A stretch of 64,000 nucleotides of DNA from Phytohabitans sp052068095 (lineage in GTDB: Bacteria > Actinomycetota > Actinomycetes > Mycobacteriales > Micromonosporaceae): positions 434,001-498,000 of the forward strand of contig NZ_JBQHDG010000001.1 of assembly GCF_052068095.1 (NCBI RefSeq). Direction: 5' to 3'. The notes beneath the pieces are model-generated. The model ran no database searches. It was not told the DNA's origin and saw only the letters and a program-made list of their open reading frames with translations. The number at the start of each line of letters is the position of its first letter. Position 1 is the first letter of the stretch. Made by a program: the position numbers and the translations under genes. Shown here one piece after another: positions 17,878-27,308 of this stretch.

Positions 17878-17967
17878 TCACGAGCGCCGAAGTGGCGGAT
17901 CGCCGTGCTTGGCCTTCAGCCCGTGGTAGAGGTCGAGCCCGTCGATGTAGACGATGACGCTCGTCAT
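17878..17967 (-). pseudogene. Truncated NYN-domain (PIN-like nuclease) gene remnant
   Basis: The minus strand encodes a 29-residue peptide from ATG 17967, beginning 'MTSVIVYIDGLDLYHGLKAK' and ending at TGA 17878-17880. It matches the N-terminus of NYN-domain proteins, where 'VYIDGxNLYHG' carries the first catalytic Asp. A full NYN protein is about 180-250 residues, and no continuation follows in any frame before the DUF3533 gene. It is probably a decayed gene fragment left by a deletion. Confidence 0.55.
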
Positions 17968-18061
17968 GGAGGGGCTGTGGGAGAGCTAGGGTGGAAAGCG
18001 ACACCCCCCGTCCGGTTCGGGCGCGGGGCTTTCGCGCGTGCCCGTTAAGGGGAGGCCTCCC

Positions 18062-21000
18062 ATGAAGCTCGCCGGTCTGCTGCCTGCCGCCCTCGGCGAT
18101 CCGGCGCTGGCCCGCGTCCGCGACCGGGCTCGGGGCACCGGGTCCGACGGGCTCGACCTGACCGCGCCCGCCGCGTTGCGGCCGTTCGTCGTGGCGGCGA
18201 TGGCGGCGGACGCGAAAGCGCAAGGTGCGCACAAGCCGGTCCTCGCGGTCACCGCTACCAGCCGGGAGGCCGACGACCTCGCGCTGGCACTGGGCAGCCT
18301 GATCCCGGGCGACGAGGTGGCCGTCTTCCACGCCTGGGAGACGCTGCCGCACGAGCGGCTCTCGCCGCGTTCCGACACGGTCGGGCGGCGGCTGGCGGTG
18401 TTGCGGCGGCTGGCGCACCCGGAGGGGAGTCCGCTGCGGGTGGTCGTGGCGCCGGTGCGGTCGGTGCTTCAGCCGATGCTCAAGGGGCTCGGCGACCTGG
18501 AGCCGGTCGAGCTGCGGCCGGGTGGCGAGGCGGCCCTGGAAGGCGTGGCGCGGCGGCTCACCGACATGGCGTACGCCCGGGTCGACCTGGTGACCAAGCG
18601 CGGCGAGTTCGCGGTCCGCGGTGGCATCCTCGACGTCTTCCCGCCGACGGACGAGCATCCGTCGCGGGTGGAGTTCTGGGGCGACGAGGTCGAGGAGATC
18701 CGCACCTTTGCGGTCGCCGACCAGCGCACGATCGAGGCGGTCCAGCAGCTGTGGGCGCCGCCGTGCCGTGAGCTGCTACTCACCCCCGACGTCCGGGAAC
18801 GGGCCAGTGAGCTGGCACAGAAGCATCCGGAGCTGGAGGAGATCCTCGAAAAGCTGGCCGAGGGCATCCCGGTCGAGGGGATGGAGTCGCTCGCGCCGGC
18901 GCTGCTCGACGGCACCGACAGCATGGAGCTGCTGGTCAACACCATGCCGGCCGGCACGCACGTGCTGCTCTGCGACCCGGAACGGATCCGCACGCGGGCA
19001 CACGACCTGGTGCGTACCTCGGCGGAGTTTCTGGAGGCCAGCTGGGCCGCGGCCGCCGTCGGGGGCCAGGCGCCGGTCGACCTCGGCGCCGCCGCGTTCA
19101 AGACCCTTGCCGAGGTACGCGCGGTCGCCGGCGACCTCGGGCTGCCCTGGTGGAGTGTGTCGCCCTTCGGCCTGGCCGAGGCGGACGCACCCGAGGCACA
19201 CGCACCGGAGGCACAGCCGTGGGAAGACCCGCTGCCCGAGGTGACGGTGACCCCGGACAGCGGCGACGCGGTCACGGTGACCGCCCAGGCGGTGCCGCTC
19301 TACCACGGTGAGACCGCGCGGGTGGTCGACGACCTCAAGCGGTGGTCTGGCGACGGCTGGGCGGTGGCGCTCGTCTTCGAGGGGCACGGACCGGCCCAGC
19401 GCGCGGTCGAGGTGCTGCACGACGCGGGTGTCGGCGCCACGATGGTCGAGTCGATCGACGCGCCGCCGCAGCCGGGGCAGCTGCTGGTGAGTTGCGGTGC
19501 GCTCAACCACGGCTTCCTCGACCAGGCGTCCCGGCTCGCGGTGATCACCGGCAACGACATCACCGGCGGCCGTGGCGCCTCCACCCGCGACATGCGCAAG
19601 ATGCCCAGCCGGCGGCGCAACACCATCGACCCGCTGGAGCTGCGGGCCGGCGACTTCGTCGTGCACGAGCAGCACGGCATCGGCAAGTACGTCGAGCTCG
19701 TGCAGCGCACGGTCAACGGCGCCTCGCGGGAGTACCTGGTCATCGAGTACGCGCCGAGCAAGCGCGGCCAGCCCGGCGACCGCCTCTTCGTGCCGACCGA
19801 CCAGCTCGACCAGCTCTCCCGCTACGTGGGCGGGGAAAATCCGGCGCTGCACAAGATGGGCGGCGCCGAATGGCAGAAGGCGAAGGCGCGGGCGCGCAAG
19901 GCGGTGCGCGAGATCGCCGCCCAGCTGATCCAGCTCTACGCCGCGCGCAAGGCGTCGAAGGGGCACGCGTTCGGGCCGGACACGCCGTGGCAGCGGGAGC
20001 TGGAGGACGCGTTCCCGTACACCGAGACGCCCGACCAGCTGGCCGCCATCGAAGAGGTCAAGCAGGACATGGAGCAGCCGATCCCGATGGACCGGCTGAT
20101 CTGTGGCGACGTCGGCTACGGCAAGACCGAGATCGCGGTACGCGCGGCCTTCAAAGCGGTGCAGGACGGCAAGCAGGTGGCCGTGCTCGTGCCCACCACG
20201 CTGCTCGCGCAGCAGCACTACAACACGTTCACCGAGCGGATGGGCCAGTTTCCGCTGGAGATTCGGCAGCTGTCCCGCTTCCAGACGCCCAAGGAGTCCG
20301 AGCAGACGCTGGCCAAGGCCGCCGACGGCACCGCCGACATCGTGATCGGCACCCACCGGCTGCTACAGACCTCCACCCGGTTCAAGAACCTCGGCATGGT
20401 GGTCGTCGACGAGGAGCAGCGCTTCGGGGTGGAGCACAAGGAGTACCTGAAGCAGCTCCGCACCGCCGTCGACGTGCTCACGATGTCGGCCACCCCGATC
20501 CCGCGCACGCTGGAGATGGCGATCACCGGCATCCGGGAGATGTCGACGATCGCCACGCCGCCGGAGGAGCGGCACCCGGTGCTGACGTTCGTGGGGGCGC
20601 ACGACGACAAGCAGGTCGCCGCCGCCATCCACCGCGAGCTGCTCCGCGACGGCCAGGTCTTCTACCTGCACAACAGGGTCGAGTCGATCGACCGGGCGGC
20701 GCGCCGCATCCGCGAGCTGGTACCCGAGGCGCGGGTGGCGGTCGCCCACGGCCAGATGGGCGAAGACGCGCTGGAGAAGGTCATGGTCGGCTTCTGGGAG
20801 AAGGAGTACGACGTCCTGGTCTGCACCACGATCGTCGAGTCGGGCATCGACATCCCGAACGCCAACACGCTGATCGTGGAGCGGGCCGACCTGCTCGGCC
20901 TCGCCCAGCTGCACCAGATCCGGGGTCGGGTGGGGCGTGGCCGCGAGCGGGCGTACGCCTACTTCCTCTACCCCCGCGACAAGCCGCTCACCGAGCACGC

Positions 21001-21691
21001 GCACGAGCGGCTGGCCACGATCGCGCAGCACACCGAGCTGGGCGCCGGCATGTACGTGGCGATGAAGGACCTGGAGATCCGCGGTGCCGGCAACCTGCTC
21101 GGCGGCGAGCAGTCCGGGCACATCGAGGGTGTGGGCTTCGACCTGTACGTGCGGATGGTCGGCGAGGCGGTGCAGCAGTTCAAGGGGGAGCGGCCGGCCG
21201 AGGAGGAGGTCGACGTCAAGATCGACCTGCCGGTCGACGCGCACCTGCCGCACGACTACATCGGCGTGGAGCGGCTGCGCCTGGAGATGTACCGCAAGCT
21301 CGCCTCCGCCCGCACCGCCGCGGAGCTGGACGAGGCGGTCGTGGAGATGCGCGACCGCTACGGCGAGCCGCCCGCGGCGGTGGCCAACCTGGTCGCGGTG
21401 GCCAGGTTCCGGCTGGTCGCCCGCTCGTACGGCCTCACCGACGTGTCCGTGCAGGGCAAGCACCTGCGCTTCGCCCCGCTGGCGCTGCCCGACTCGAAGC
21501 AGTTGCGGCTCAAGCGCTACCACCCCGACGCGGTGTACAAGCACGCGATCGACCAGGTGAGCGTGCCGCGGCCGAGCACCCGCCGGATCGGTGGCGAGCC
21601 GCTGCGCGACCAGGCGTTGCTGGAGTGGTGCGTCCAGTTGCTCAAGGACCTGCTGGGCGACCCCGTACCGGCCGCGGTCGGCGGCGCGTGA
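18062..21691 (+). CDS. mfd: Transcription-repair coupling factor
   Basis: The 1209-residue protein binds stalled RNA polymerase, removes it and recruits UvrA. The N-terminal UvrB-homology region spans about 1-480. The CarD-like RNA polymerase-interaction domain is marked by 'DFVVHEQHGIGKYVEL'. The RecG-like translocase has Walker A 'GDVGYGKTE', the DEEQ box 'VVVDEEQRFGVEHKE' and 'TMSATPIPRTLEMA', followed by 'HQIRGRVGRGRERAYAY'. ATG 18062, preceded by GGGGAGG, is preferred to an in-frame GTG at 18038. The next gene starts 13 bp after the stop. Confidence 0.97.
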   Translation: MKLAGLLPAALGDPALARVRDRARGTGSDGLDLTAPAALRPFVVAAMAADAKAQGAHKPVLAVTATSREADDLALALGSLIPGDEVAVFHAWETLPHERLSPRSDTVGRRLAVLRRLAHPEGSPLRVVVAPVRSVLQPMLKGLGDLEPVELRPGGEAALEGVARRLTDMAYARVDLVTKRGEFAVRGGILDVFPPTDEHPSRVEFWGDEVEEIRTFAVADQRTIEAVQQLWAPPCRELLLTPDVRERASELAQKHPELEEILEKLAEGIPVEGMESLAPALLDGTDSMELLVNTMPAGTHVLLCDPERIRTRAHDLVRTSAEFLEASWAAAAVGGQAPVDLGAAAFKTLAEVRAVAGDLGLPWWSVSPFGLAEADAPEAHAPEAQPWEDPLPEVTVTPDSGDAVTVTAQAVPLYHGETARVVDDLKRWSGDGWAVALVFEGHGPAQRAVEVLHDAGVGATMVESIDAPPQPGQLLVSCGALNHGFLDQASRLAVITGNDITGGRGASTRDMRKMPSRRRNTIDPLELRAGDFVVHEQHGIGKYVELVQRTVNGASREYLVIEYAPSKRGQPGDRLFVPTDQLDQLSRYVGGENPALHKMGGAEWQKAKARARKAVREIAAQLIQLYAARKASKGHAFGPDTPWQRELEDAFPYTETPDQLAAIEEVKQDMEQPIPMDRLICGDVGYGKTEIAVRAAFKAVQDGKQVAVLVPTTLLAQQHYNTFTERMGQFPLEIRQLSRFQTPKESEQTLAKAADGTADIVIGTHRLLQTSTRFKNLGMVVVDEEQRFGVEHKEYLKQLRTAVDVLTMSATPIPRTLEMAITGIREMSTIATPPEERHPVLTFVGAHDDKQVAAAIHRELLRDGQVFYLHNRVESIDRAARRIRELVPEARVAVAHGQMGEDALEKVMVGFWEKEYDVLVCTTIVESGIDIPNANTLIVERADLLGLAQLHQIRGRVGRGRERAYAYFLYPRDKPLTEHAHERLATIAQHTELGAGMYVAMKDLEIRGAGNLLGGEQSGHIEGVGFDLYVRMVGEAVQQFKGERPAEEEVDVKIDLPVDAHLPHDYIGVERLRLEMYRKLASARTAAELDEAVVEMRDRYGEPPAAVANLVAVARFRLVARSYGLTDVSVQGKHLRFAPLALPDSKQLRLKRYHPDAVYKHAIDQVSVPRPSTRRIGGEPLRDQALLEWCVQLLKDLLGDPVPAAVGGA

Positions 21692-21704
21692 GAGAGTGTC
21701 GGCC

Positions 21705-22433
21705 ATGAACCGTGGCCGCCGGCTGGCATCCATCCTCGTCGTCGCCTCGCTGGGCCTGGGCAGCCTCGTCGGTTGCCAGACCGAGACCGGCAAGGCCGCG
21801 TTCGTGGGTGACACGACGATCAGCGAAGACCGGGTCTCCGAGGTGTACGACGACGCGGTGGCCAAGGCGCCCAAGGAGGAGCCCACTCCGGAGGCGTCCG
21901 GGTCGCCCGCGCCCGCCGCCGAGCAGTCGGTGACCCGCCAGGAAGTCGTCGACCTGCTGGTGAGCCTCGAGCTGGCCCGCCGCGTGGTGAAGGAAAAGAA
22001 CCTGCCGCCCGCGCCGCAGCCGATCGACCCGGCGGCGGTCGCCGACGCGCGCAAGCTGCCCGCCGACAGCGAGTACGTGAAGCTGGCCGCCGAGTGGTAC
22101 GAGCTCCAGTCGGTGATCCTCCAGAACGCCCCGCGCTCCCAGCTCACGGACGAGGGCATCACCAAGGTGTACGAAGCGCTGGTCAAGGTCGACGTGATCC
22201 AGCCGGGCGCCCCGGTGGACGAGGTGCGAAAGTCGATCGCGCAGATCCCCTCCGCCGTGGACGGGATCGTCGTGGCGACCGCGCTCGGCGCCGCCTTGGA
22301 GTCGACCGACACCAAGGTCAACCCCAAGTACGCCCCGGTCAACGCGCCGGTGTTCCTCAACACCGGCCAGGGCCTGATCTTCTTCGACCTGCCCTACATC
22401 TCGTCCGACATGGTGACCGACGTTTCTCTATGA
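21705..22433 (+). CDS. SurA N-terminal-like lipoprotein
   Basis: The 242-residue protein has a lipoprotein signal ('ASILVVASLGLGSLVGC', Cys about residue 23), then 'KAAFVGDTTISEDRVSEVYD', the start of a SurA/PrsA-type chaperone domain, and an Ala/Pro-rich low-complexity stretch at about 53-70. It lacks a parvulin PPIase domain. Lipoproteins of this type commonly sit between mfd and mazG in actinomycetes. It overlaps mazG by ATGA. The chaperone role is an inference. Confidence 0.75.
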   Translation: MNRGRRLASILVVASLGLGSLVGCQTETGKAAFVGDTTISEDRVSEVYDDAVAKAPKEEPTPEASGSPAPAAEQSVTRQEVVDLLVSLELARRVVKEKNLPPAPQPIDPAAVADARKLPADSEYVKLAAEWYELQSVILQNAPRSQLTDEGITKVYEALVKVDVIQPGAPVDEVRKSIAQIPSAVDGIVVATALGAALESTDTKVNPKYAPVNAPVFLNTGQGLIFFDLPYISSDMVTDVSL

Positions 22434-23401
22434 CGGCCCGGCTCGTACTGCTCGTCACCTCGCCCCGCCTGCCGGTCGGCCTGCTGACGGCGGAGGCCTG
22501 GGATCTCGTGCGCGCCCACCCGGTGCTGGCCGGCGCGGAGAGCGGGCTGGCCGCCGTCGTGCGGTCCGCGGGCGGTTCGGTGACGATCGCGAGCGGCACC
22601 GACGCGCTGCTGGACGCGGCGGGTGCCGACGGCACGGCGGTGTGGCTGGCCGGGCCGACAGGTGACGAGGCGTTCGCCCGCGAGCTGGGTCTGCGGCTGA
22701 CCCGCGAGCCGGGGCGGGCCGAGCTGGAGCTGATGTACGGCTCGTGGGATCCGCCCGGCGCCCGGCTGATCGACGCGGTCACCGTGATGGACCGGCTCAT
22801 GTCGCCCGGCGGCGACCCCTGGAAGCGGCAGCAGACGCACGCCACACTCGCGCAGTTCCTGCTGGAGGAGTGCTACGAGGCCTACGACGCGATCGAGGCG
22901 GGCGACCTCGGCGCGCTGCGCGAGGAGCTCGGTGACGTGCTGCTCCAGGTGGTGCTGCACGCGCGGATGGCGGAGGAGCTGCCCGAAGACGAGCGGTGGT
23001 CGGTCGACGACGTGGCCGGCGACCTGGTGGCGAAGCTGATCCGCCGCAACCCGCACGTCTTCGCCGGCGCGGCCGTGGCCGGGGTGGACGAGATCATCGA
23101 AAACTGGGAGCAGATCAAACGGGCCGAAAAGTCCCGCGACTCCGCTGTGGACGGCATCGCGCTCGCCCAGCCCGCGCTCGCGCTGGCCGCCAAGATCATG
23201 CAGCGGGCGGAGCGGGCGGGCATCGAAGTGCCGCTACCTCAGGCCGAGGACGATCTCGGTGCGGCGCTGCTGGCCATCGTCGCCGACGCCCGCTCGCGCG
23301 GGCTCGACGCGGAGGCCGCGCTCCGGCGGACCGCGCTGTCGTACGCCGAATCGGTGCGCGCGGCCGAAGCCGGCTCCGCGCGCCCAACCGAAGCCGGCTG
23401 A
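22430..23401 (+). CDS. mazG: Nucleoside triphosphate pyrophosphohydrolase MazG
   Basis: The 323-residue protein is close to the length of mycobacterial MazG. The catalytic region around 130-230 holds 'DPWKRQQTHATLAQFLLEEC', 'LREELGDVLLQVVLHARMAE' and 'KLIRRNPHVFAG'; the Glu and Asp residues bind magnesium. A roughly 110-residue N-terminal extension precedes it. The enzyme hydrolyses (d)NTPs to monophosphates, cleaning oxidised or abnormal nucleotides. The 3' end overlaps the convergent EamA gene by about 160 bp. Confidence 0.92.
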   Translation: MTARLVLLVTSPRLPVGLLTAEAWDLVRAHPVLAGAESGLAAVVRSAGGSVTIASGTDALLDAAGADGTAVWLAGPTGDEAFARELGLRLTREPGRAELELMYGSWDPPGARLIDAVTVMDRLMSPGGDPWKRQQTHATLAQFLLEECYEAYDAIEAGDLGALREELGDVLLQVVLHARMAEELPEDERWSVDDVAGDLVAKLIRRNPHVFAGAAVAGVDEIIENWEQIKRAEKSRDSAVDGIALAQPALALAAKIMQRAERAGIEVPLPQAEDDLGAALLAIVADARSRGLDAEAALRRTALSYAESVRAAEAGSARPTEAG

Positions 23402-24234
23402 GCGGTCAGGCCCACCGCCAGCCCGAGCGCCACCACCAGCACGCCCGCGGTCTGGCCCGGATCGGGCAGGCGGCCGGCCTGTATCGCGGCGGTGACCAGC
23501 GTGGCCACCGGCATCAGGCCGACGATCATGCCGGCCCGCTCCACGCCCAGCCGCTGCAACCCGGTGAACCAGGCCACGAACGCCACCACCGTCATCAGCA
23601 GCGCCAGGTAGCCGAGCGTGACCGCCTCGACCGGCGTGGGCGCCCGCCACTCGGCCACCTCACCGGCCGCGAGGCCGCCGACCAGGAGCAGCGGGGCGGC
23701 GAGCCCGCAGCTGTACGCGGCGACCCGGATCGCTCCCAGGCGGGGCAGCACCGCGGCGGCGAGCAGCGAGAAGAGCACCTCGCCGACCAGCGCGCCGAAC
23801 GAGGCGAGCACGCCCACCGCGTCGGCCTTGCCGGAGCCCTGCACGAGCGCCGTGCCGCCGACGACCACGGCCGCGGCCACCACGATCCGGGCGGCCGGTC
23901 GGGCGCCGCGGAGCATCGGCGCGAGCAGCGCGAGGCCGAGCGGGGCGGCGCCGATCACGGTGCCGACCACGGCCGCGTCGGCGTGCGGCAGGGCGATCAG
24001 GATGCAGACGTTGAACGCGGCCAGCCCGGTCGCCGCCAGCACGGTCAGGATGCCCAGCTCACGGCGGGTTGGGCGGACCCGGCCGCGGACCAGGAGGGCG
24101 AGGATGAGGGCGGCCAGCCCGTACCGCAGCGCCTGGCCGGTCAGCGTGGGGTAGTCGAGGATCAGCTGGCTCAGCGACACCGAGCTCCCGACGATCACCA
24201 TGCCCGCGATACAGAGCAGCGCGCCAACCTTCAT
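23239..24234 (-). CDS. EamA/DMT-family transporter with overlapping C-terminal tail
   Basis: The 331-residue drug/metabolite transporter begins 'MKVGALLCIAGMVIVGSSVS' and has ten helices in two EamA repeats ('TGQALRYGLAALILALLV', 'GLMPVATLVTAAIQAG'). The usual length is about 290. The last 45 or so residues are Ala/Ser/Arg-rich and are encoded antisense to the mazG 3' end, because no stop occurs until 23239. ATG 24234 is chosen over an in-frame start 30 bp upstream because helix 1 begins there. It is divergent from a MocR gene that probably controls it. Confidence 0.85.
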   Translation of the reverse strand: MKVGALLCIAGMVIVGSSVSLSQLILDYPTLTGQALRYGLAALILALLVRGRVRPTRRELGILTVLAATGLAAFNVCILIALPHADAAVVGTVIGAAPLGLALLAPMLRGARPAARIVVAAAVVVGGTALVQGSGKADAVGVLASFGALVGEVLFSLLAAAVLPRLGAIRVAAYSCGLAAPLLLVGGLAAGEVAEWRAPTPVEAVTLGYLALLMTVVAFVAWFTGLQRLGVERAGMIVGLMPVATLVTAAIQAGRLPDPGQTAGVLVVALGLAVGLTAQPASVGRAEPASAARTDSAYDSAVRRSAASASSPRERASATMASSAAPRSSSA

Positions 24235-24302
24235 GAGAGCGACGCTATGGTGGCAGTGGTCCATAAGACAGAGCCACTTGAGCGCGACGATGGAGGACCA
24301 TT
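24235..24302. promoter_or_regulatory. Divergent MocR/EamA promoter region with ATGG..CCAT sites
   Basis: The 68-bp gap holds two ATGG..CCAT blocks: ATGGTGGCAGTGGTCCAT at 24247-24264, abutting the exporter start, and ATGGAGGACCAT at 24290-24301, abutting the regulator start. They share a GGTCCAT/GGACCAT element in opposite orientations. MocR regulators commonly bind paired short sites in such gaps, so these are candidate operators. Confidence 0.5.
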
Positions 24303-25688
24303 TTGTGGGAGGCGCTGGTCCATCTCGACCGCGAACGGCCGGGACTGGCCGACCAACTCATCGACGCGCTCCGCGACGCCATCGCCGACGGCCGCCTCGC
24401 CCCCGGCACCCGCCTGCCGTCCAGCCGCGCCCTCGCCGCCGACCTGAAGCTCTCCCGCGGCGTGGTGGTGGAGGCGTACGAGCAGCTGGTAGCCGAAGGC
24501 CGTCTCCTGTCCCGCCAAGGCGCCGGGACGGTGGTCGCGGCCTTGACGAGCGAGCCCGTCCGGCGACCCGCCGAACCCCCCGATCAGCAGGCGATGGCGG
24601 TGCTGCTGCGGCCGGGCGTGCCCGACCTCGGCATGTTTCCGCGCGCGGCGTGGCGCCGGGTGTACGAGAAGACGCTGGCGCACATGGCGGACGCCGCGCT
24701 CGACTACGGCGATCCGTCGGGTGCGCGGCGGCTGCGTGCCGAGCTGGCCAGCTACCTCGGGCGGGTGCGCGGCGCCCGGGTCAGCCCCGGCCAGATGATC
24801 GTGACGACCGGGGCGGCGCAGGGGTTCGCCGTGCTGGCCGCCGCGCTGCGGGACGGCGGGGCGACCGCGATCGGCTTCGAGGAGCCGGGCAGCTACGGCG
24901 TGCGCGGACACCTGGAAAGCCACGGGCTGCGCCTGGTGCCGGTGCCGGTCGACGGCGACGGACTCGACGTGGCCGCGCTGGAACGCTCGGGCGTGCCCGC
25001 CGTCTTCGTCACGCCGGCGCACCAGTTTCCGACCGGTGTCGTCCTCGCGCCGGCCCGCCGCGCGGCACTGGTCGAGTGGGCGCGGCGCACCGGCGGGCTG
25101 ATCGTCGAAGACGACTACGACGCCGAGTTCCGCTACGACCGCGACCCGGTCGGGTGCCTACAGGGGATCGCCCCGGACACCGTCGCGTACATCGGCTCGG
25201 TCAGCAAGGCACTCGCTCCGGCGCTGCGGCTCGGCTGGCTGGCCGTACCCGAGAAATGGCGGGACGCGGTGGCCGAGCGGAAGGCGTGGGCCGACCTCGG
25301 CGGGCCCGTCCTGGAGCAGCTCGCGTTCGCGGAGATGCTGGCCGGCGGCGGGTACGACCGCCACCTGCGCCGGGCCCGGCTGGAACACCGCCGGCGCCGG
25401 GACGCGCTGGTCGCGGCCCTGCGGCGGCACATGCCCGGCCTGCGTATCTCCGGCGTGGCGGCCGGCCTGCACCTGGTCGTCGAGCTGCCGGAGGGCGTCG
25501 ACGACGAGGCCCTCGCCGAGCGGGCGCGGGCCGCCGGGCTGGGCCCGCTGCCGCTCTCCCGCATGCGCCTGGCCAGCGGCGGACCGCCCGGACTCGTGCT
25601 CGGCTACGCGGCGAACCCACCCGGGGAGCTCGAAACGGCCGTACAGCAGCTAGCGTCTGCGTATGGCGCAGTTCGTACCGCTCGCTGA
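24303..25688 (+). CDS. MocR-type PLP-dependent transcriptional regulator
   Basis: The 461-residue protein has a GntR-type winged helix (about 10-78, 'GTRLPSSRALAADLKLSRGV', 'VEAYEQLVAEGRLLSRQGAG') fused to a fold-type I aminotransferase domain. PLP ligands are visible: 'DDYDAEFRYDRDP' (Asp) and 'GSVSKALAPALRLGW' (Schiff-base Lys). The start appears to be TTG 24303; no in-frame ATG or GTG gives the conserved beginning. It probably senses an amino acid or vitamer and controls the divergent EamA gene. Its 3' end overlaps the next gene by 26 bp. Confidence 0.9.
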   Translation: MWEALVHLDRERPGLADQLIDALRDAIADGRLAPGTRLPSSRALAADLKLSRGVVVEAYEQLVAEGRLLSRQGAGTVVAALTSEPVRRPAEPPDQQAMAVLLRPGVPDLGMFPRAAWRRVYEKTLAHMADAALDYGDPSGARRLRAELASYLGRVRGARVSPGQMIVTTGAAQGFAVLAAALRDGGATAIGFEEPGSYGVRGHLESHGLRLVPVPVDGDGLDVAALERSGVPAVFVTPAHQFPTGVVLAPARRAALVEWARRTGGLIVEDDYDAEFRYDRDPVGCLQGIAPDTVAYIGSVSKALAPALRLGWLAVPEKWRDAVAERKAWADLGGPVLEQLAFAEMLAGGGYDRHLRRARLEHRRRRDALVAALRRHMPGLRISGVAAGLHLVVELPEGVDDEALAERARAAGLGPLPLSRMRLASGGPPGLVLGYAANPPGELETAVQQLASAYGAVRTAR

Positions 25689-27273
25689 GCGCATCGTCGA
25701 CGCAGTCCTGGAAAGCAACCCGGCCCTCGCCTCCTATGTGGGCGATCACCGCTTCGACGACAGGTTGCCCGACCTGTCCGCGAGCGGCGTGGCCGCCCAG
25801 GTGGCGATGCTGCGCGACGCGGGCAACGCGCTCGCCGAGGTCGACGCCGACACCCTCGACCCGCCCGAGCAGGTCGACCACGCGGTACTGACCGCGCTCG
25901 TCGAGCGCGGGCTGTTCGAGGCCACGGAGGTACGCGCGCACGAGTGGGACCCGCTCGAGCACAACCCCGCGCCGTTGATCTACAACCTGATCGCCCGCCC
26001 CTTCGCGTCCACGGAGGAGCGGCTGGCGAGCCTGGCCGGCCGCCTCGCCGCCGTCCCCGACGCGCTGGCCACCGCCCGCGCCACGCTGCGCGACTGCCCG
26101 CGCGTGCACGTGGAGACCGCGGCCGGACAGTTCGCCGGCGCGGCCGCCCTGGTGCGCGAGGAGGTGCCCGGCATGCTCGCCGCGGCGCCCGGGATGCGCG
26201 CCACCGTCGAGCCGGCGGCCGAGACCGCGGCGGCCGAGCTCGACGGGTTCGCGGCGTGGCTCCGCTCCAAAGTGGACGGCGCCGACCGCGACCCGCGGCT
26301 GGGTCGCCGGCTGTGGGAGGCACGGCTGTGGCACACGCTCGACACCGAGCTGCCCGCCGCGCAGGTGCTCGCCCGCGCACAGGCCAATCTCGAGCGCGTC
26401 ACGGAGGAGATCCGCGCCGCGGCGGCCGAGCTGGTCGGCGGTCCGCCCGACGACGAGACGGTACGCCGCGCGCTCGGCCAGCTGTCCGCGGAGCGGCCGG
26501 ACGAGGAGTCCATCGTGGACCTCGCCAAGGTGACGCTCGGCGAGACCACCGACTTCGTCCGCGCCCACGACCTGGTCGGGCTCGTCGACGACCCGTGCGA
26601 GATCCTGCCGATGCCCGAGTTCGCCCGCGGCGTCGCGGTGGCCTACTGCGACGCGCCCGGCCCGCTGGAGTCGGACGACCTGCCCACGTTCTACTGCATC
26701 GCGCCCGCCCCGGCGGACTGGCCGGCGGAGCGGGTCGAGTCGTTCTACCGCGAGTACAACAACCAGATGATCCGCAACCTCACGGTGCACGAGGCGATGC
26801 CGGGCCACTTCCTCCAGCTCGCACACGCCCGCCGATACCGCGGCACGACCCGGGTGCGCGCGATCGGCTCGTCCGGCCCGTTCGTGGAGGGCTGGGCCGT
26901 CTACACCGAGGAGCTGATGGTCGGCCTTGGCTTCGGCGGGCTGCCGGTCCGCCTTCAGCAGCTCAAGATGCAGCTGCGGATGAGCATCAACGCCATCCTC
27001 GACCAGCTGGTGCACTGCGAAGACATGTCCGAGGCGGACGCGATGGCGCTGATGACCGGGCGGGGCTTCCAGGAGGAGGGCGAGGCGGCCGGCAAGTGGC
27101 GCCGGGCGCTGCTCACCTCGACGCAGCTCTCCACCTACTTCGTCGGCTACACGGAGGTCGCCGACATCGCGGCCGCCCGCCCGGCCGGCACCTCACCCCG
27201 TGAGTGGCACGACGCCATGCTCGCCCACGGCTCCCCGCCACCCCGCCATCTGCGCACACTCCTCGGCGTCTGA
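25663..27273 (+). CDS. DUF885 family protein, putative zinc carboxypeptidase-like
   Basis: The 536-residue protein is near the usual DUF885 length of about 550. The motif 'NLTVHEAMPGHFLQLAH' (about residues 370-386) is the HExxxGH-type zinc site of the family, followed by 'PFVEGWAVYTEELMV', which probably gives a further Glu ligand. No signal peptide is seen, so it should be cytoplasmic. Family members are annotated as putative peptidases; the substrate is unknown. ATG 25663 lies inside the mocR 3' end, so the two are probably cotranscribed. Confidence 0.85.
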   Translation: MAQFVPLAERIVDAVLESNPALASYVGDHRFDDRLPDLSASGVAAQVAMLRDAGNALAEVDADTLDPPEQVDHAVLTALVERGLFEATEVRAHEWDPLEHNPAPLIYNLIARPFASTEERLASLAGRLAAVPDALATARATLRDCPRVHVETAAGQFAGAAALVREEVPGMLAAAPGMRATVEPAAETAAAELDGFAAWLRSKVDGADRDPRLGRRLWEARLWHTLDTELPAAQVLARAQANLERVTEEIRAAAAELVGGPPDDETVRRALGQLSAERPDEESIVDLAKVTLGETTDFVRAHDLVGLVDDPCEILPMPEFARGVAVAYCDAPGPLESDDLPTFYCIAPAPADWPAERVESFYREYNNQMIRNLTVHEAMPGHFLQLAHARRYRGTTRVRAIGSSGPFVEGWAVYTEELMVGLGFGGLPVRLQQLKMQLRMSINAILDQLVHCEDMSEADAMALMTGRGFQEEGEAAGKWRRALLTSTQLSTYFVGYTEVADIAAARPAGTSPREWHDAMLAHGSPPPRHLRTLLGV

Positions 27274-27308
27274 GGGGAACCAGGCGGGCGCCCGGTGCGT
27301 GTACCGGC

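Noticed and set aside
12153..22363. Very long open frames antisense to tctA, ppc and mfd (about 610, 840 and 665 codons).
   Set aside because: They are by-products of strong G/C third-position bias opposite real genes; translations are Arg/Ala/Gly/His-rich with no domains.
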